Program-made: the position numbers and the translations under genes
Part shown: in pieces, positions 31,998 through 34,214 of the stretch
Layout of the letters: each line of letters begins with the position of its first letter
How positions within the stretch are numbered: position 1 is the stretch's first letter
DNA from: an uncultured Megasphaera sp.
GTDB taxonomy: Bacteria > Bacillota > Negativicutes > Veillonellales > Megasphaeraceae
Assembly (NCBI GenBank): GCA_934193515.1
Contig: CAKPVJ010000021.1
Coordinates: 1 to 34,214 of the forward strand
Direction of reading: 5' to 3'
DNA: 34,214 nt
Notes under the pieces: generated by a model
What the model saw: only the letters and a program-made list of their open reading frames with translations
Told to the model about the DNA's origin: nothing
Databases searched by the model: none

Positions 31998-33259
31998 TGC
32001 AATGGAAGAAAAAATTGACAGCATGGACGCTGAGTGTTGCGCTTTTGGCAGCTCCTATCGGTACGGCCATGGCGGCAACGGCTGTGCAGACACTGCTCTA
32101 CGGAGCGGCTGCCATGGCGATGGCAAAACAACATCTGATGGCGATGGATAATGCCAATCAGGCACAGATGCTGGCTGACACGCAGAAGAAAACTGGCGTG
32201 TCCCATGTGCAGGCATATAATGAACGGCTGGAACAAATTGAACGCAATCTGGTCAGCACCGGTTTGATTCAGCGGAATTATGACGTGTACGTCAATCCGT
32301 CAGAAGAGTTAAATGCCTTTGAAACATTTGGCGGCGTCATCTCTGTCAATCAGGGTATGATGGATGTGCTTAATGATGATGAGCTGGCCTTTACGCTTTG
32401 CCATGAAATGCAGCATGGTGAAAAACGGCACGTCGTCAATGGCATGCTGAAGAGCATCGGCATTTCTACGCTTGTCGATGTGGCATTGGGCGGCAATGCT
32501 GATGTCTTGGATGTATTGCTGGGAGGTATCGCTGTCAATTATATTGACAACGAAGTCGTCACGATGAATCAGGAAAAAGAAGCAGACGCTACGGGATTCA
32601 ACGTCATGAAAAATACGGCGTATAATGTTGGCGGCGCGCCGTCTTCCATGCAGTTTGTTTATGAAAAATACGGGGATTTGTATACAGAAGGATTGAATCG
32701 TGTTATCAGCCCGAACAACCATCCGCAAATGTCCAGCCGCATTGAAAAGCTGGCCGGCCGTGTTACAAAATGGTCGGGCAATCACGTTCAAGTCGGCGGC
32801 GATACGGTGTATGTCAATGCCCTGCCGGTTGTCCGGCCGGCTGCGGACGGAGCGTACTCATCACGGCGGCGTGCCTTTTTGGTAGAAGGCAATTTAGCCC
32901 GTGTGATGCACAATATATACGGCGAAGCGCCCAAAGACAATAAAGTGCAGGATAAACCGTTAGTAACAAGCAGCAAAACAGATCAAGCACCTGCCGCTAA
33001 CGCTGATAAAACAGCCATAGATTGGCAGGTTGTATTGGACGGTCAGCATGTTACAGTCAACGGCACGCGTATTATGACATGCGCTGCTGGCGACAACGGG
33101 ACAGAAATTGTGCAAAACTTGGAAAAAGCACTGCAGGCCAAACCGGCAATGCTCTCTAAGAGTGAAATTACTAAGCGCAATGCAGCATGGAAACAAAAAT
33201 ACGGCTACAAAGCGCCTCAAAAAGAAAAAACAAAAACCGTGAAAGCTGCTTCTGCATAG
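31994..33259 (+). CDS. Exported M48-family zinc metalloprotease
   Basis: The protein has 421 residues from the GTG at 31994, which is 8 bases after GAGGAGATG; ATG at 31997 is an alternative. A signal peptide (QWKKKLTAWTLSVALLAAPI, cleavage near AMA) directs it to the periplasm. The M48 zinc site is HEMQH at 137-141, with the third ligand E196 in QEKEADATGF. GGVISVNQGMM and DDELAFTLC precede the first helix as in the YcaL/BepA/LoiP-like group, which takes part in outer-membrane quality control in proteobacteria. Residues from about 320 form a Lys/Ala-rich linker plus a small C-terminal domain and a basic tail. The stop is followed by a terminator. It may degrade misfolded envelope proteins. 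Confidence 0.93.
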   Translation: MMQWKKKLTAWTLSVALLAAPIGTAMAATAVQTLLYGAAAMAMAKQHLMAMDNANQAQMLADTQKKTGVSHVQAYNERLEQIERNLVSTGLIQRNYDVYVNPSEELNAFETFGGVISVNQGMMDVLNDDELAFTLCHEMQHGEKRHVVNGMLKSIGISTLVDVALGGNADVLDVLLGGIAVNYIDNEVVTMNQEKEADATGFNVMKNTAYNVGGAPSSMQFVYEKYGDLYTEGLNRVISPNNHPQMSSRIEKLAGRVTKWSGNHVQVGGDTVYVNALPVVRPAADGAYSSRRRAFLVEGNLARVMHNIYGEAPKDNKVQDKPLVTSSKTDQAPAANADKTAIDWQVVLDGQHVTVNGTRIMTCAAGDNGTEIVQNLEKALQAKPAMLSKSEITKRNAAWKQKYGYKAPQKEKTKTVKAASA

Positions 33260-33276
33260 CATAGCAGCCCATAGGA

Positions 33277-33311
33277 AAGGTACGCAGTATGCAGCTGCGT
33301 ACCTTTTTTTT
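33277..33311 (+). terminator. Rho-independent terminator of the cyclophilin-M48 operon
   Basis: Arms AAGGTACGCAG (33277-33287) and CTGCGTACCTT (33295-33305) enclose a 7-base loop. A run of eight T starts at 33304. Confidence 0.93.
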
Positions 33312-33317
33312 GAATGC

Positions 33318-33403
33318 GGGGACGTATCCCCCTGCCCCTCGTATGGTTCTGTAAACTTGCTGTTTACATAGGCTGTTCACTTTTTCTTTCTGTGCGACCA
33401 GAA
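33318..33403 (-). repeat. Inverted, diverged copy of the ~91-bp repeat
   Basis: Read on the minus strand, this stretch matches the unit at 34047 and 34138. Shared landmarks are the TCTGGTCGC then CAGAAAGAAAAAGT part, ATGTAAAC followed by GCAAGTTTACAGAACCAT, and GGGATACGTCCC. It differs at scattered positions and by a small deletion. The inner stem GTAAAC/GTTTAC is kept. With the direct copies near the window end it brackets the gene-free region in opposite orientation. Confidence 0.8.
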
Positions 33404-33505
33404 TGCTGGGAAGGCTCCCTGTACCCTCATCTATTCATTCTTTTTCATACCGCCGAAAAAGAACGAATCAAGAAAAAGGCGGCCGCCCGAAACTCCCATT
33501 CCTTT

Positions 33506-33588
33506 GAGAATGTCTGTCATTGCTAAATGGGCGAAACTCGCTGCGCTCAAACAAAACGCCCATTTTTAACGCAATGCCAATCATTCTC
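33506..33588. other. Three-tier nested inverted repeat
   Basis: GAGAATG/CATTCTC (33506-33512, 33582-33588), CATTGC/GCAATG (33518-33523, 33571-33576) and AAATGGGCG/CGCCCATTT (33525-33533, 33557-33565) are nested about the same centre. A symmetric 5x5 internal loop separates the first two tiers. The top loop contains CTCGCTGCGCTCAAAC. The innermost stem is followed by TTTTT on plus, so it could terminate by itself. The layout suggests a conserved structured RNA or a foldback element. Confidence 0.7.
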
Positions 33589-33589
33589 A

Positions 33590-33609
33590 TTGTGCGGCAA
33601 GCCGCACAA
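33590..33609. other. Short GC-rich palindromic hairpin
   Basis: TTGTGCGG and CCGCACAA form 8-bp arms around CAAG, directly behind the nested repeat. There is no T tract after it. It resembles REP-type palindromic units in form only. Confidence 0.6.
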
Positions 33610-33917
33610 CCAGTCATTCCCGTAACGGGGCGGCTTGGAAGCAAATGCAAACAATTACGAATACGTGTATGTTGAGAAAACTATGTATTATTTAACCCAT
33701 TACTCATATGTTCTAGCGATATTTCTGTATGTTTCATTTCTTATTATTGCGCATGATGAAGTGATACTACCTATTGCCTTAGCGTAGATGAGCCGATATT
33801 TGCTATCTGTTTTTCTTGCCAGATGCTGTTATCACGGTAACCAGGCGAAATCTACTCTGCATGACTGCCAACACCGCCCGTTACGAGCGTGCCGACCGGT
33901 CGAAGACCGGATACGGA

Positions 33918-33983
33918 GTTTGCCGATGACGGATTCAAGCGGCGTCTGAGCGAAGCGAATTTGCCGCGCCGTCATTGGCAAAC
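33918..33983. other. Long stem-loop in the gene-free region
   Basis: GTTTGCCGATGACGG (33918-33932) and CCGTCATTGGCAAAC (33969-33983) pair over 15 positions with one G-U. The 36-base loop holds an inner GCGGC/GCCGC stem. A 6-bp hairpin CCGGTC/GACCGG (33896-33910) stands directly upstream. There is no U tract, so it does not look like a terminator. Confidence 0.65.
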
Positions 33984-34030
33984 GCAGTAAGGCTAAGTCC
34001 GTTTTGGGCGGCGGTTTCTTTCTTTTTGAT

Positions 34031-34214
34031 ACTTTTTCTTTCTGACCGCGCAGAAAGAAAAAGTATATACGCCGATGTAAACGGCAAGTTTACAGAACCA
34101 TAAAGAGGGTCTAAGGGATACGTCCCTATTTTCTGGTCGCGCAGAAAGAAAAAGTATATACGCCGATGTAAACGGCAAGTTTACAGAACCATAAAGAGGG
34201 TCTAAGGGATACGT
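34031..34214 (+). repeat. 91-bp tandem repeat, two visible copies, open at the window end
   Basis: A 77-base segment at 34047-34123 is repeated without a mismatch at 34138-34214, a period of 91. The link between them is CCCTATTTTCTGGT. Each unit contains GTAAAC/GTTTAC. In front of the first unit ACTTTTTCTTTCTG (34031-34044) is a perfect inverted partner of CAGAAAGAAAAAGT inside the unit (34051-34064). The second copy ends at the last base of the window, so the array probably goes on. The stretch 33610-33895 between the other elements shows nothing I can name. Confidence 0.88.

Noticed and set aside
33312..33640. Short frames of 60-70 codons in the gene-free region
   Set aside because: They overlap the repeats and foldbacks, have no ribosome sites, and encode no recognisable domain.

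Overview
The window looks like chromosomal DNA of an anaerobic, outer-membrane-bearing Firmicute of the Negativicutes, most likely Veillonellaceae and Megasphaera-like. This assignment is inferred, not proven. It rests on moderate GC, strong AGGAGG-type ribosome sites, an anaerobe-type hybrid cluster protein, pyruvate kinase with the Firmicute C-terminal extension, and many Sec-exported soluble proteins related to LPP20/FlgT-type envelope proteins of diderm bacteria. No rRNA, tRNA, CRISPR array, phage gene or transposase was seen.

Layout. (1) Positions 1-3853 hold the end of a type I restriction-modification locus: the 3' part of hsdS, then hsdR. (2) Positions 3952-5007 hold a decayed neurotransmitter:sodium symporter gene with an A-tract frameshift and an internal deletion. 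(3) Positions 5179-9002 hold an EamA-type transporter, queC and an exported M13 metallopeptidase. (4) Positions 9408-11825 hold a clear promoter, a structured leader, mgsA (methylglyoxal synthase), pyk (pyruvate kinase) and a terminator, pairing two fates of triose phosphate carbon. (5) Positions 11908-12165 hold a tiny transcription unit: promoter, a 25-codon ORF ending in a G9 run, and a terminator.

(6) Positions 12365-25931 are the most unusual part: seventeen consecutive same-strand genes, all encoding proteins with N-terminal signal peptides. Most match no family I can name. Within it are several paralogous sets: two alpha-helical 245/265-residue proteins, two ~193-residue proteins, LPP20/FlgT-like proteins, a tandemly duplicated two-gene module (ABAB), and two CAP/SCP-domain proteins, one intact and one degenerate. 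A Pro-rich repeat protein, a PPC-like beta protein and a possible CsgG/GNA1162-like protein complete it. A long hairpin terminator at 20370-20450 splits the island into two probable operons. I see no transporter, enzyme, regulator or mobility gene inside. My reading is an envelope or periplasmic assembly or surface system that grew by local duplication; its function is unknown.

(7) Positions 26034-30983, on the minus strand, hold an M20 peptidase and the run MFS transporter-MarR regulator-cupin-hcp, with two palindromic operator candidates in front of the MFS gene. (8) Positions 31220-33259 hold a tightly packed set: cyclophilin, GIY-YIG protein and exported M48 protease. (9) Positions 33312-34214 hold no gene but are full of structured repeats: an inverted copy and two direct copies of a ~91-bp unit, a three-tier nested inverted repeat, and other stem-loops. 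The tandem array runs off the window end.
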